DNA from: Rugalucina vietnamica
Lineage: Eukaryota; Mollusca; Bivalvia; Lucinida; Lucinidae
NCBI GenBank assembly: GCA_964017185.1
Contig: OZ024877.1
Coordinates: 3,884,006 to 3,948,005, forward strand
Length of the DNA stretch: 64,000 nt
Direction: 5' to 3'
The notes under the pieces: model-generated
The model's input: the letters and a program-made list of their open reading frames with translations, nothing else
What the model was told of the DNA's origin: nothing
Database searches by the model: none
Made by a program: the position numbers and the translations under genes
Shown here: positions 34,099-45,514 of the stretch, piece after piece
How positions within the stretch are numbered: position 1 is the first letter of the stretch
Layout: each line of letters starts with the position of its first letter

Positions 34099-34148
<50 letters not shown>
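34099..34148. repeat. (AT)25 microsatellite
   Basis: An uninterrupted AT dinucleotide run of about 50 bp. Confidence 0.95.
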
Positions 34149-34152
<4 letters not shown>

Positions 34153-34640
34153 AAAAAAATGACCTCTGAAACTTGTCTATCTTGTACCCCCTTTTAGGAT
34201 AGTCCTTGGACAAAGTCGGTCAAGCAAAACATTGGTCAACCTGGTACAATATCGACATACATGTACATGTATACATAGCTCTGGGCCTATTGAACTGTTT
34301 CCAGAGTGGTATTGATCCAAGGGTTCTTCAGCCTTTCCGGTTAAAATTTAAAATGAGCTAGTTTATCCGCATGACCTTAGCTACAGTATTAAGTGGGACG
34401 TAAAAACATTACCAAACAAGCCATTGAAGCAAAATTTAACTGTTTTGCCTAGACATGTTATTTGCAACCTTGGGTCTAATGCATATACACAATGTAAATA
34501 CTGACTCATAGGATGGTTGTGTCAAGTCATTTTTTTCTCACTTTCTTTTGTGTTTTGGCCGTAATGTATTTCACAACTATTATTTAGTCATTGCGAGACA
34601 AAGCCATCCCTTTCTGGGTACGTTACCGGTACTTTGTGGA
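34149..34640. other. No feature recognised
   Basis: Single-copy-looking sequence between a microsatellite and a SINE. TACATGTACATGTA at 34257 is a short perfect palindrome. No gene supported. Confidence 0.35.
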
Positions 34641-34850
34641 GCTTGAAGTTTTTTTTTTGTTTTTTTTTTTTGGCGAAAACCGGAGTACCCGGGGAAAAAC
34701 CACCTGACACACCCGCAAGCAGAACTTATTATGCTTGTCCCACATGTGACTCATGCCCCGTGCGAGGTGCGAACCCACAGAGGTGAGATGATCGAATGAT
34801 CAAGAGCACTGAAGTCAGCGACCTTAACCATTCGGCCACGGGGGCCGCCC
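34641..34850 (-). mobile_element. SINE with class II (Ser/Leu-type) tRNA head, minus strand
   Basis: On the minus strand 34845-34755 reads as a tRNA-like head of 91 nt: acceptor GCCCCCG with a GGGGC partner, TGGCCGAATGGTTAAGG D arm, CTGACTTCAG anticodon region, an extended variable arm (GATCATTCGATC hairpin) and GTGGGTTCGCACC T arm. Two acceptor mismatches rule out a working tRNA. The body ends CGGGTACTCCGGTTTTCGCC and a T/A-rich tail near 34650. I recognise the CCGTGGCCGAATGGTTAAGG head as common in bivalve SINEs. Confidence 0.65.
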
Positions 34851-35365
34851 GGAGCTTGAAGTGTCTTACTCAGGGACACTACATGGCGGAGGCGGGTATC
34901 GGACCGAATCATGACCTCTCAGTTGTTAGTCCGGTTCTCTGTTAGCAAACCAGGCTCCCCACATTTTGCTACGAGAGCCGCTTTTTCTTTTGTGTTTCTT
35001 GGGTGAATAAATTAAGTAACTGTCATAAAATCAAATTTCCATTACAGTCAAGTACTTGGTTTCGCAAAATGTTCTTGTCAATGATAAATCATTGCCATCA
35101 GAAGAATAGAATTTTAATTACTGCTAAACTATACCCGACAAGATGTAGACAAAGTCATATCCTTTACTTTGCAGGAAAGATTTTTATGACCAGATTTTTC
35201 GTTTCGTGAAGCCGTTACCTCATAGAAGCGACTATTTCAAAAGAAATTGTACATTCTTGCTGATTTTTTAGCCCCGGCAATGTGTCATCCTACGTAAGTT
35301 TGAAGTATTGGGTTCTGGTCCAGCCTGTGTTTGCCATTAAATATAATGTAACAGTGTTTACAGTT
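34851..35365. other. Degenerate tRNA-like or SINE scrap, then unassigned sequence
   Basis: GGCGGAGGCGGGTATCGGAC with GACCTCTCAGTTGTTAGTCC (34883-34945) looks like the complement of a decayed tRNA/SINE B-box region. The rest shows nothing I can name. Confidence 0.3.
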
Positions 35366-35650
35366 TTGATCGTTCCAAGTCGATACTTCTGTGGTGGTTC
35401 TTTTTGTTTTATGTCTTGGTGTATAAATTTTTTTGTGCTGTTGGCGCCTTATGTATGTTTTCATATTTTTAGTTAAGTTAAGGTAACTGAGTGGCCACCT
35501 ATTGGGAAAATAGCTGCTCATTCGGCTTACGATATGTTTCATGGTATGAGTACCTGATTGTTAGTTTGGTTTTTTCCCACCTCGGTTTTTGGAGTGGGAA
35601 TCTTTTTCTGATTGCGCCTTTTCCTGATCTTTGCCTACTTGTACCTTTCT
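35366..35650 (+). mobile_element. PLE 3' tail
   Basis: Starts GATCGTTCCAAGTCGATACT, includes GGTAACTGAGTGGCCACC and CTGCTCATTCGGCTTACG, and ends GATCTTTGCCTACTTGTACC. Very similar to 47078-47352 and 61450-61733, so these three are among the youngest copies. Confidence 0.85.
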
Positions 35651-36229
35651 ATATAATTTTATGAGATCCTTCATGTACGTAATGTACATGGTTGTTTCCA
35701 TGCATAATCGATGTTTCTTTGCTCTCGGTATGTAACAGTGTGACATCAGATGTCATAAAATATGACATGCAAAAAGCTACTAAAGATAACAGATTGGTGT
35801 GAGTGAACTCATTCACAGATATTTATTGGATAATGCAATGTTTAGAAAATTGCCAAGAGAACAAAAACTGATTATTTGTTTTGAAGGTACTGGTAATACA
35901 TGTTTAACCATGTTTTGAATAAGGATTTCTGGAGTCGGGAACTTTGCGTAACCGGAAACTCGACTGTACATTGTATTTTAACAATATTTGAAGATCATTT
36001 CACCCAAAATCAACTTATTGTATACTCTTCAATATTAAACATTAAACACACTCAATGAACATGCATTTTTGTACTTCAGGTTTTTATCATTCACCAAATA
36101 TCACATTTGTAGCGCGTTGCATTGGCGCAAAGCCATCATATGCTGCTACAGTCTCCTCACATGGCTGATGTATTATTCAATCAAAATGACAACCAATTAG
36201 TGCATGGGTCCTAAAGAAATAGATGGGTT
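35651..36229. other. No feature recognised
   Basis: AT-rich, no gene or window repeat found. Confidence 0.35.
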
Positions 36230-36492
36230 GTTTGTGCTTCCAGGCAAAGCTTACACGCTTCTGACTGACCAGCAGATTACTGGTATACCGCTCTGGTTTG
36301 AGCCAGCCCAGGAAAAGTGGTTCAAATCAAACCATCCATACATATAAGCCTTTGTGGCTTAGTTGGATGGTTATATTTGAAGCACTTGTTGGATGTCATG
36401 ACATCCTCACTTTGATTAAAAGTCCCATAAAATGGAGGCAATATCCCGACATGACCTTTGCTTTTGATTGGGACGTTAAGCATGAAGTCAAA
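36230..36492 (-). repeat. Dispersed repeat copy, inverted
   Basis: CTTCCAGGCAAAGCTTACAC, CCCAGGAAAAGTGGTTCAAA, GGATGTCATGACATCC and CAATATCCCGACATGACC are the complement of the family described at 32830. Confidence 0.65.
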
Positions 36493-36872
36493 TAAAAACT
36501 TCCTTTGCCATGTTAGCCTTCTGTGTTTGTTGATGCATATATATGGTAATGTCTGTGTCGTGGTATCCTAGGGTGTGTTTCAAACATTTTGTGACCACAA
36601 ATAAATTCAAACATGTGCTTGGACATGCTTTAAGGTCAAAATGCGTTGCAATGTGACATCTGGATATTGTGTGTCGAGTCTCAAGGAATAGATAAACATA
36701 ATACGGTATGTATGTTGAGTGCAAATTTCAATTTAAAAACGCTACACACTTTGGCTCTAATTAGATGAAATCCGGGTGTATTTCCCAAAGCGACAAAGAT
36801 GTCCCATACAACATCCTTAATAATTCATTCAATGGAATGCTGCTCTTACACCAAAGATTCGACAATTGAGGC
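36493..36872. other. No feature recognised
   Basis: No gene or repeat is supported. It lies just upstream of the open frame at 36873. Confidence 0.35.
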
Positions 36873-37450
36873 ATGTTTCTCAAATACGAAGAAGCTAAAA
36901 ACGAAGATATCACAAAACTTGGTAAAGTAAATATTTTTTATTACAAACAGCCATCATGCTATGTGCTCACTTTCCAGAAGTTGGTGGATCCGGCTATTGA
37001 TGTCAAGGAATGTGAAGAATGTGATTTCATTCTAAAATTGACGAGGCCTCCGAGCCGGGTACCATTCTACTCAACACTACAATTTGTAGCAGAACAGGTC
37101 AGACGTATGAGCACTGCTCTAGTGGTTATATTTAACCAACCTCTGTACTGGAATGCCATAGTAGACAACGAGTTCGAAAACACCTGAAATCTATGATAGT
37201 GCGATTTAGTGACTTCCACACCCAAATGTGTGCATTGGAAGATCATGGGACATTCTGGGGTTACAATAATTGCTATCCACTGTCTACGCACCTAACACCG
37301 TTGGTCCAATTTTTAATGGAATAGCCATTAACAGGGTGGTCCACGATCATATGCTTAAACACACTAATACTGAAGAAGGCATTTCCATGTTAGGAAGGTA
37401 ACACCAAACAAAGAAGCTGGTCTGGACAAGAGGAACACTATGCTCCCATG
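36873..37450 (+). pseudogene. Decayed coding sequence, probably mobile-element associated
   Basis: An open frame of 104 codons (36873-37187) includes FYYKQPSCYVLTFQKLVDP, ECEECDFILKLTRPPSR and ALVVIFNQPLYWNAIVDNE. Coding resemblance continues in another frame to about 37270 (IVRFSDFHTQMCALE), then in scattered pieces to about 37440 (including TKQRSWSGQEEH in yet another frame). From memory, QPLYWKA...RLGxFHTQM is the style of a repeated, multi-copy invertebrate protein of unknown function that I associate with mobile DNA. Frameshifts and stops make it a pseudogene. The apparent start is not reliable, because the homology may begin before it. Confidence 0.45.
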
Positions 37451-37576
37451 GATGTGAACAATAATTCACAAGCTGACAATGACACATCAAATAGTTCAAA
37501 GGGGGATTTTTTGAAAGTTGTGGATTTATTTGATCAACTTACGACTAAAGAAAATAGACACGACAAACTCCGAGGG

Positions 37577-38050
37577 GTCATCTGGTGTTTTTCTTTTGCT
37601 CCGGATTTCAGTAAGTTATTCGGCGCCCAGGGATCTCAATCGTCGGGCAGCTAACTGAATCTGTGAGTCCTCGTTTTTTATTCATGATGGTGGTTATTAT
37701 GATTTATTTGTTTGTCTATGTAGATTCATTTACTAGTTAGAGATTCACCACAATGACAGAACAAATAACTAACAGTTATGAACCACTGCAGAAGTTGAGG
37801 GCGAGGTTAGGGCCCTGTAAAACAGGTTTAAGCCCCGCCACCCCCCACGGCCCCAGTAGTTTTATATTACTGATCGTTTCAATGCGATACTTCTGTTGTG
37901 GTTCTATTTGTTTTATGTTTTGGAGTCGAATTTTTGTGCTCTTTGAACCTTATAGTTTTAGTTAATTTCGGGTAACTGAGTGGCCGCCTATTGGGAAACA
38001 GCTGCTCACTCGGCTTACGATATGTTCTATAAGTATAAGTACCTAATTGT

Positions 38051-38103
<53 letters not shown>

Positions 38104-38160
38104 GGGAATTTCATTCTGATTGCGACTTTTCCTGCTAATTGCCTACTTGTACCTTCGTTA
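37577..38160 (+). mobile_element. PLE 3' region with a long poly-T expansion
   Basis: Begins GGGGTCATCTGGTG, TTCTTTTGCTCCGGATTTCA and GGCGCCCAGGGATC, and runs to TAATTGCCTACTTGTACC. Where other copies read TTTAGTTTTTTCCCACCTCG, this one has about 53 consecutive T at 38047-38099. Confidence 0.8.
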
Positions 38161-38384
38161 AAAGTCCTGAATTAGAATTAAGATTGATCTTTCTAATTTA
38201 CTGAATACAGAACTGTACAGTGGCTATGATTTGTATATCTAGAAATGTTAGATGTATTGACGCGGTTCATTGCTGCAGAAAGAACAGAAAGAACAGAACA
38301 CTGGCAAAACCTTTTGACAACATTATATAGAATGTTCCCCGTCTTTGGTGCCGCAGATCATAATTTATGTATGAAGTCCACCTA

Positions 38385-38458
38385 CGTCTACTGAGTGGCC
38401 GCCTACTGGAAAATAGCTAATCGCTCGGCTTACGATATGTCTTCTTAGTATAAGTACA
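38385..38458 (+). mobile_element. Short internal PLE tail fragment
   Basis: CTACTGAGTGGCCGCCTACT to TCTTCTTAGTATAAGTAC matches the middle of the tail. Both ends are truncated. Confidence 0.7.
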
Positions 38459-39344
38459 GTGTAACCATGTCATTCGGAAACGCAATAGATCTTGGGCGTC
38501 TTCAGATCAGCACAAAGAAGTATCAGTCACCACAACTGAACGTGACAGCAAAGACTGGGATGTTATCATTTGCTTTCTCAGGGAACGAATCCGTTTGTCA
38601 GTGATGAGCCACAGTTGATTCCAGTGATTAACCGGAGTTGCGGAATCTTGACCGGTCAAGATTTCTCCGGCACCAGCCAACGAAAAGCAGGACATTCTCC
38701 AGCATTTATTACTGCCAGTAAGTCAGCTACGGCCACTGTTACAGCGGTGAAAACCTACCCCCACTTATGTACTTACACGTGGTGGTACATGTACTGAGGA
38801 GACACCATTCAATTCATGTACGCCTGAAACACGCTTGTCATACGGATTGACATTTCTGGACTGATATGAGAATCACATTCGTCACCATCTTCCAACAAGA
38901 TCACGTATCCTGCTTTATGACGGCCACGCTACCTATGACACCGTAGACGTCATCAACAAAGCAATGGTTAACGGTGTCTGTCTGTCCTTCCAGCGCACAT
39001 CAGCAACATGCAACAACCTTGCTGCATTCATTCCCTTCAAAAAGGCATTCTCTTCTGAGTGTCACAAATGCGTACATGCAAATCCAAATCATATTTTCAT
39101 ATAACAGAAATAAATTATTAAAGCTAATTTCATCTGCATACAATAGTATAGTAGTATGACGGTAAAGACCGTTACGGTGCGAGAAAGTGTGATTTTTACA
39201 TGGCTATAGAGTGCTTCTATAACCGAGAGGAGGTTATTCACAGAAGCAATTAAACAAAAGAGTACACCTCTAGTTACATCATCAGAAGATAGAACAGTCA
39301 ATGAAATGATAAGTGGTGGAGATTTTGTTTGTTTGATTTGGTTG
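38459..39344. other. No feature recognised
   Basis: Several overlapping short frames, none with family resemblance. No repeat shared with the rest of the window. Confidence 0.35.
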
Positions 39345-39645
39345 ATTGGCTGAATTGATGCCTAAAGTTTCAGTCAACAACTGTGATCATGTCGGGACGT
39401 TATATCCATTTTATTGGACTTTTACCCATTATCAGGATGTCATGACACCAACAATGTGCTTGAGGATATAACCACCAAAGTAAACAACTAAGGATAATAT
39501 ACATGGATGGTTTGACTTGAATCATTTTCCTGGGCAGACGCAAGCATTCCGAGCAACTAATCATTGGTCAGTCGGAAGTTGAAAAGCTCTGCATTGAGAC
39601 ACAAACATCCAATCTATTCCCTACAACCCATATGAGCGGGGGGGG
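39345..39645 (+). repeat. Dispersed repeat copy
   Basis: GATCATGTCGGGACGTTATA, CATGACACCAACAATGTGCT and TTTTCCTGGGCAGACGC, ending in ATGAGCGGGGGGGGG. The G run at the end also marks the related end at 56420. Confidence 0.6.
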
Positions 39646-39898
39646 GGGCATATACCCGACCAACCTTGACCGGTAGAGAATTGGTCAAGAATCAAATAAT
39701 TGAAAAGTGGCCCTGCCAAACTTGCACCGTGGGAAATGAACGGTCAAGAATAAGGAGAGATAAATGGAAATGGCTGAAGATTTTGATGACATTCAGTTGC
39801 CTATGGAAGATAACGTACCATGCTGTCTAAGTGGTACGCTATACACTCCAAATGTACCGTGATGTTTGACTAATGACAGTGGAATGTCTGCTTTGGTT

Positions 39899-40180
39899 TA
39901 ACCCCCACCCCACCCCTCCAGTAATTGTATATTACTGATCATTCCAAGGCGATACTTCTGTTGAGGTTGTAATTGTTTTATTTACGTTTTCATATATTCA
40001 GTTAAGTCCGGGTAACTGAGTGGCCATCTATTGGGAAATACCTGCCCACTCGGCTTACGGTATGTTCTCTTTGTATTAGTACATGATTGTTAATTTATTT
40101 TCCCACCTCGGTTTTTGGAGTGGGAATTTCTTCCTAACAGTTCCATTTCCTGGTCATTGCTAAATTTTACCTTCTGGTTG
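39899..40180 (+). mobile_element. PLE 3' tail
   Basis: CCAGTAATTGTATATTACTG through GGTAACTGAGTGGCCATC to CTGGTCATTGCTAAATTTTACC. About 45 bp (the CTTGGTGTTGAATTTTTGTG segment) is deleted after TTGTTTTATTT. Confidence 0.8.
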
Positions 40181-42034
40181 TGCGCATTTGAGATATTGTT
40201 CAGAGATCTAGTTTTTTCAGAGGGATTTGGTCCTGGTTGACTCAGTTCCTGACCATGATCACTTGCATTTACCTTTTCTGAATAAATGTATTACTTCAAT
40301 TCTGTTCATGCTGTACATGCTGCCTGCACGTAACCTAAGATGGAATGATACCAGTAAAGCTCAGGTATATTCTGTTCATAGTGTTTTAAATCTATGGCCT
40401 ATTTTAGTGATCCCTTGCTTCATCAATGTTTACGAAACCACGTCAAACCGCATCATCATTGCGAATAACAGGAAAAGTATTGTCAAGTTTTCTTTGCTTT
40501 GCAGACATCGGGGGAATTTTAAAAATCACCCACTCGCTTCTGTTGAGTTAAAAATCTTCTTAAGCCAAAATCTACTTTTAATACGATTGGATTATAGTTT
40601 TTAATCAATATTCCCTCGAAGTGGTGCTTAGATGTTTGAAAACACCGGAAACTTTAGCGCGGCATGGGGATGGTCAATACTGTGTATCAAATGGACTTCG
40701 ACAATGGATCTGGTGGGATAACGCGTCGGAATATAGATTTTCCGCTAGGTTCAGGGATTGTAAATGGATGTGTAAGAGCATTATGAACATTCCCACAGTT
40801 TGTCTGTGTATTTGGTCGCCAACGTAGAATTAAGCTTTATTAGAATCCCTACTGCTATACAAATCAGGTTTAAATCATTACAACTCATAATTCCTTTCAT
40901 TACCTGTTTTCGCGCTTTTGTAGTTATTGAAAACAGATATTTCTGTTATAGACTACGCTAAAACTAATACTTCAATCAAACATACACTTGATTAGCTTCA
41001 TCTTAATCTCATGCCAGTACCTTGATGGACTTCAAGAGAAGTGTTTTCAATTTCCGGTTGACTTCACCTTCTGGAAGCGCCGTATAAGGTATCTGCGCAA
41101 TCCCGGAAGTGGAAAAGCACTGACGCCATTTGCAATTGATCAATAGCCATAGAAAGCTTGGCTAAAATTGAACTTTTGATCACAGTTTCGGAAGTGCTTG
41201 CTGTAAAGGGATTAAGTATTATAGGGTGAATGAGATTTGTCTCATCGCAGGTAAAAATGATACAGGAATCAATTGATTGATGTCAATCCGTGCGTTTCAA
41301 AAGTTTCCAAAATAGTCAACAAAAGAATAAACTACCTGTAGTAAAGGTCATCATCATTAAAATGAATAGTGAATAGAATTTCCCAGGAAACAATTAGTTT
41401 CTAGAAGTTGAGAGTCCCTGTTACTACACGTCAAGGACTAGACAAAAGTTTCGATCTCATGGAACCGAGAAGTTTTTTTATCAACAAAAACAAGTAAATG
41501 TAAACAATGTCTGAATAAGATTTATCCGCCTATGAAAGATGTAAAATACCTGTATGTGGGATGCTAATTAAACTTTTCTCACCAAAAGAAGTAACACCGT
41601 GACAACATTTTGAAACGACAGCTACAATATCTTGTCTGAGCAATTTTAAGGAAATATAACAAACACTTAAACAATTTGCGCTTTGCTCATTTACAAAAAA
41701 CCAAGCGCGTGCAACATTTTATTGGTAACGTTCCACTTACTTACGGGGATATACATGTACAAAGGTTCTTTTGGGACCTTTTTATTCTTTGTCTGCTGAT
41801 CACATGCGTTCTTGGGACTTGTTTATCGAAAACTAAACCCTAATATGCCCTTCGGCTCAAAAGATATGAGATCGTATTTGAATAATAACATTATATTCAT
41901 GTGAGAGTAGTCTCCCTTGGTGAAAAAATTAAAAACCAAAATAATTCACTTCAATGATGGTCAAACGTTTTGAAACTGAAACAATAAGCTGTTATAATGG
42001 TTTCTTATTATTTTCAATGAAAAGTACACGTATA
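40181..42034. other. 1.85 kb without a supported feature
   Basis: A 125-codon frame at 40227-40604 and a 68-codon frame at 40621-40827 show no recognisable motif and no codon pattern that persuades me. No tRNA or shared repeat seen. This is one of the few longer stretches free of window repeats. Confidence 0.4.
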
Positions 42035-42640
42035 GTCAAAGATCAGGAAAAAGCGCAATGAGAAAAAAATTCCCAAACCAAAAACCGAGGTGGGAAAAAA
42101 CTAAATTAACAATCAGGTACCCACACCATGAAAACACATCTTAAGCCGAATGAGCAGCTATTTTCCGAATAGGTGGCCACTCAGTTACCTAAACTTAACT
42201 AAAAATATGAAAACATAGTATACATAAGGCGCCAACAGCACAAAAATTCGAAACACCAATATAGAAAACAAAATAACCACCGCAGAAGTATCGCCTTGGA
42301 ACAATCAGTAACACAAAGTTACTGGCGGCTTAAACCGGTACATGGCCATAACCTCACCCTCAGCTTCTGCAGTGGTTCATAACATTTAGTTAGTTCTTCG
42401 GTCCTCGTGGTGAATCTCTAACTAGTCAATGAATCATCAAGAACAAACAAATAAATCACCATAATCATCCTGATGAATCAAAAACCAGGACTCACAGATT
42501 GAGTAAGCTGCCTGACGATGGAGATCCCTCGGCGCCGAATAACCTACTAACTCCGGAGCAAAAGAAAAACGCCAGTTGAACCCCGGTGGGCCAAGCAATA
42601 GACAAGAAGCTCCCGCCCCAACCAACTAAAATGAATAGCT

Positions 42641-43716
42641 TTAAGTCGGGGCCATCATAGAGTCTGACGCCCGACCCACCGGCGTGCAATTAAAGAAGGC
42701 AGCATAGTTATCAACCATGATTGGGTTAAAAACTAAGCATGCAGACTGTCGCATAACATTCAAGTTATAACCTATACGTCTGTAACGTGTTATGATTTTT
42801 CTGAACTGAAAAGAAAAATCATTACTTCCTATAAGTTTCTTGAATTTGTAAACCAAGTCACCATAAAATTCAGGTTCCGAAAGGTCCTCACTTAAAAGCG
42901 TCTCTAACCCAACATTATATTTGGAAATCAATCCATAGTGTCTACGATAAAATTTGGAAAAGGTTTTTCGAAGTTTATGATATCGATAGCCCTGCTGTAG
43001 AAGTTTAGCCGTTAAACATTTATTTCGAGGGTTGAAGTCTGTAACATGATTGCAGACTCTAGCAAACCTAATAAGTTGCGAAATGTATACACCATAAGAA
43101 GCACGACGAGGAACGTCACCATCCAAAAACGGAAAATTTACTATATCAAGATCAAAGTCATCGCGCTTATCATAAATTTTAGAAGAAACAAATCCATTTG
43201 AAACAGAAAGATGTAGACCTAAAAAGGGGGCTTTGGTTTCTGAGATATTGGCTTTGTTCAACTGTAGTTCAGGTGGATAAATTTGATTGACCACACCTTC
43301 AAAATAAGGGTTGTCATTGTTCAAAAGGTCATCGAGGTACCTAGAAGTGGAATTAAAAGCCTCGATAACATCAGCTTGATTATCATGGTTAAGAGAATCC
43401 ATGAAGTCTCTTTCGTAGCAGTATAAAAATAAATCAGCTACGAGAGATGCGCAATTTGTACCCATCGGATTTCCGACAATTTGTCTGTATAACTGGGTCC
43501 CAAATCTAATATAAATATTATCCAGGAGATAGGATAAGGCGTCGCACACATTCTGACATGACCAAAGCGTATACCGACTTTGGTTAGAGAAAGTGAAAAA
43601 AGCCTCTCTGTCATTACATGCCAAATAAAGTGAACCATAGTTTTTAATGCCCTTTTGAAGGTCCACTCTATCAAATCCAGAAGTTTTTCTTTAATTAGAT
43701 TATGTGGTAAATAGAG
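42641..43716 (-). pseudogene. PLE reverse transcriptase, central and C-terminal part
   Basis: An open frame of 341 codons (43666-42641) covers RT motifs: LYRQIVGNPMGTNCASLVAD (motif B region), SRYLDDLLNN (motif C, LDD), KAPFLGLHLSVSNGFVSSKI and the thumb KLRKTFSKFYRRHY, ending PVGRASDSMMAPT. Upstream, codons LYLPHNLIKEKLLDLIEWTF are readable in a second frame, so a frameshift lies near 43630 and the apparent start is an artefact of it. RT motif A, expected just before LYLPHN, is missing because of the adjacent insertion. PLE assignment rests on the LYxxLPH and RYLDD contexts. Confidence 0.75.
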
Positions 43717-44091
43717 GATCTTACACTCGTGGTCATTTCATATGAAATTTATTAAACGAGCCTTCGGCGAGTTTAATAAATTTCATATGAAATGACCACG
43801 AGTGTAAGATTCGTTTTATCATATGACTTTTAAAATAGGATTTCATCGCCTTCGAAGTTGACATATTTTCAATGAAAATTTACATTGTTGTTACGGACGT
43901 CGTCAATGACGTTACGTGTTCCCGCAAAAGTGTTATTACACGTGTGGTTATACGATTTTTTGACATGACGTTATCCACTGGAAAACAGCGACGTCATATG
44001 ATAATGTTGTATACAGAGTAGAAAAATCATATGTGGACAAGCTCGTCGCACGGAACCCTCTACACTTCAATTTACTGAGCACCTCGCCAGA
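43717..44091. mobile_element. Foldback insertion splitting the PLE reverse transcriptase
   Basis: A 93-bp hairpin at 43718-43810 has arms of about 40 bp: ATCTTACACTCGTGGTCATT and its complement, with loop near CCTTCGG. The rest carries GACGTCATATGATAA and CATATGAC-type short palindromes. It interrupts RT codons between KNSG (44092 side) and LYLPHN (43715 side) and replaces about 20 codons of the RT. Confidence 0.65.
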
Positions 44092-44345
44092 ATTTTTTAT
44101 TGACCAAAACCAATTTTTATTTTAAGTTTCATACACTGTCTCACAGTATCTTATATAGCAGTAAGACAGGAAGTTAATAATTTAGAAAGTTCAGTAGTAG
44201 TACAAGAGCTAGAATTTGCAATAAATCTAGCATTGTATGGTCTTTTGTGAAGCTTAGGTAACCAATACATCGTAGAAAGTTTGTCTTGGCCTTCATTGAC
44301 ACAAACAGAAAACTTAACAGGTAGATCGTTTAAGTGAGCATTAGT
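44092..44345 (-). pseudogene. PLE reverse transcriptase, N-terminal (fingers) part
   Basis: The minus strand reads AHLNDLPVKFSVCVNE, STMYWLPKLHKRPYNARF, NSSSCTTTELSKLLTSCL, then, after a small deletion or frameshift, RYCETVYET, a TAA, and NKNWFWSIKNSG. These are the fingers motifs preceding the catalytic palm. The stop and frameshift make it non-functional. Confidence 0.7.
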
Positions 44346-45280
44346 TTGTTTCAGTTGTTTGTTTGAATAATATTCAAAATTTCCTATGCTCTTCTATGAC
44401 GTCATAGTGGAACTTATGAATATTCATGAGATTAAATGCCAAATTACAAATCAAGCTATCTCCAGAACCAGTCATGTTAATTTGGTGAGGTTTTCGACAA
44501 TCAGTTCCTTTTATTAATGTCTACTTCAGTTTTGCAAAACCAAAACCTTTAGATATGACCTTAAAGGTAATTGCAGTCTCCCATTTAAGGTTATGGCATC
44601 GGCGCAAACTTATTAATTATACGCCAATAGTATACGTCCGGAACATTCAAATTTCTGAATAACATGAACATTGAACCATAAATGGAAACAGTTTTGTATC
44701 TGGTTTTGTTTTCATCCACAGACGGGTTCTCTGCCTTTTACCGAAGGTGAACTGGTTATTGATTGGAAATATGTCACTGCCAGTGGAACAAAACTTAGAA
44801 AACCAGCCTATTATCCAGGCCGGCGGATAGGTTGTAACCCAACGAAAGGACTTAATTATATGTAATGCTCCATTAGCAGCCAGACAGCACACTTAGGTCT
44901 TGTAACTAAAATAATTCAATCCTTGAATATTAATGTTAATATAACCAGATACACGAAGGACTTCAGAAATTGTAACAAAAGGCATAATGTAAATTCCATG
45001 TTCGCAATTTATTACTTGAACATTACATTAGCCTTTCTACAAATGAGGAGCAATGCAATTACGAGATATCCTTAAATTTGTATTCGTCTTAACACTTGAA
45101 AGTGGTGTTTTGAGTACTGATCGAACCAGTGCTATTAATTAGAAACACTCTGTAAGCACCGTCATGCTTGCTTGACCTTTATGGGCTGAACACATCTATT
45201 AGAAGATACAAAAGCTGTCAAAAGTAGTAGGAAATTTGAATCAATCTTGAGAAAGCTTTGGTGTATATTTCTTAATATTT
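44346..45280. other. No feature recognised
   Basis: May include the PLE 5' region just beyond 44345, but no motif supports it. No other gene or repeat. Confidence 0.35.
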
Positions 45281-45514
45281 GAGCCGCCCAATGGGAAAAC
45301 CAACAATCTGCATAGGCGAAAACAAAGCCGCAGATCAGCTTCGCGGTAACTGCGAAGCTGATCAGCGCCTTTGTTTTCGCTACTCGGATAGAATAATTCC
45401 TCCTTTACTTAGATCCGAAATTTCAAGCTTCTAGCTCTTTTCTGTGCTTGTACAGGCCGGTTTGTGTCGGACCTGGTCGGAAACCACATTTTTGGTTTTC
45501 CCACGGGGCGGCTC
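45281..45514 (+). mobile_element. ~235-bp palindromic MITE, subtype 1
   Basis: Ends GAGCCGCCCAATGGGAAAAC and GGTTTTCCCACGGGGCGGCT, flanked by ATTT on both sides. The central palindrome GATCAGCTTCGCGGTAACTG is nearly intact. Confidence 0.85.

Larger units (their letters stand above)
42035..44345 (-). mobile_element. Penelope-like element copy B, the most complete copy
   Basis: On the minus strand: RT N-terminal half 44345-44092, a foldback insertion 44091-43717, RT remainder 43716-42641, 3' region 42640-42035 ending in the family terminus (complement of GATCAGGAAAAAGCGCAATG). No GIY-YIG endonuclease is visible downstream of the RT, so it resembles endonuclease-lacking PLEs or an element whose endonuclease is lost. 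The 5' end is not defined. Confidence 0.75.

Noticed and set aside
34755-34845. Functional tRNA-Ser or tRNA-Leu
   Set aside because: Two acceptor mismatches, an imperfect anticodon stem and a SINE-type body behind it.
40227-40604. 125-codon plus-strand frame as a gene
   Set aside because: No motif, no supporting context, and length within chance for AT-rich sequence with few stops in one frame.
42437-42689. Small conserved frames (MHAGGSGVRLYDGPDLK, SICESWFLIHQDDYG) as genes
   Set aside because: They recur in every PLE tail in alternate frames, with indels, and follow the RT stop codon. They are non-coding 3' sequence.
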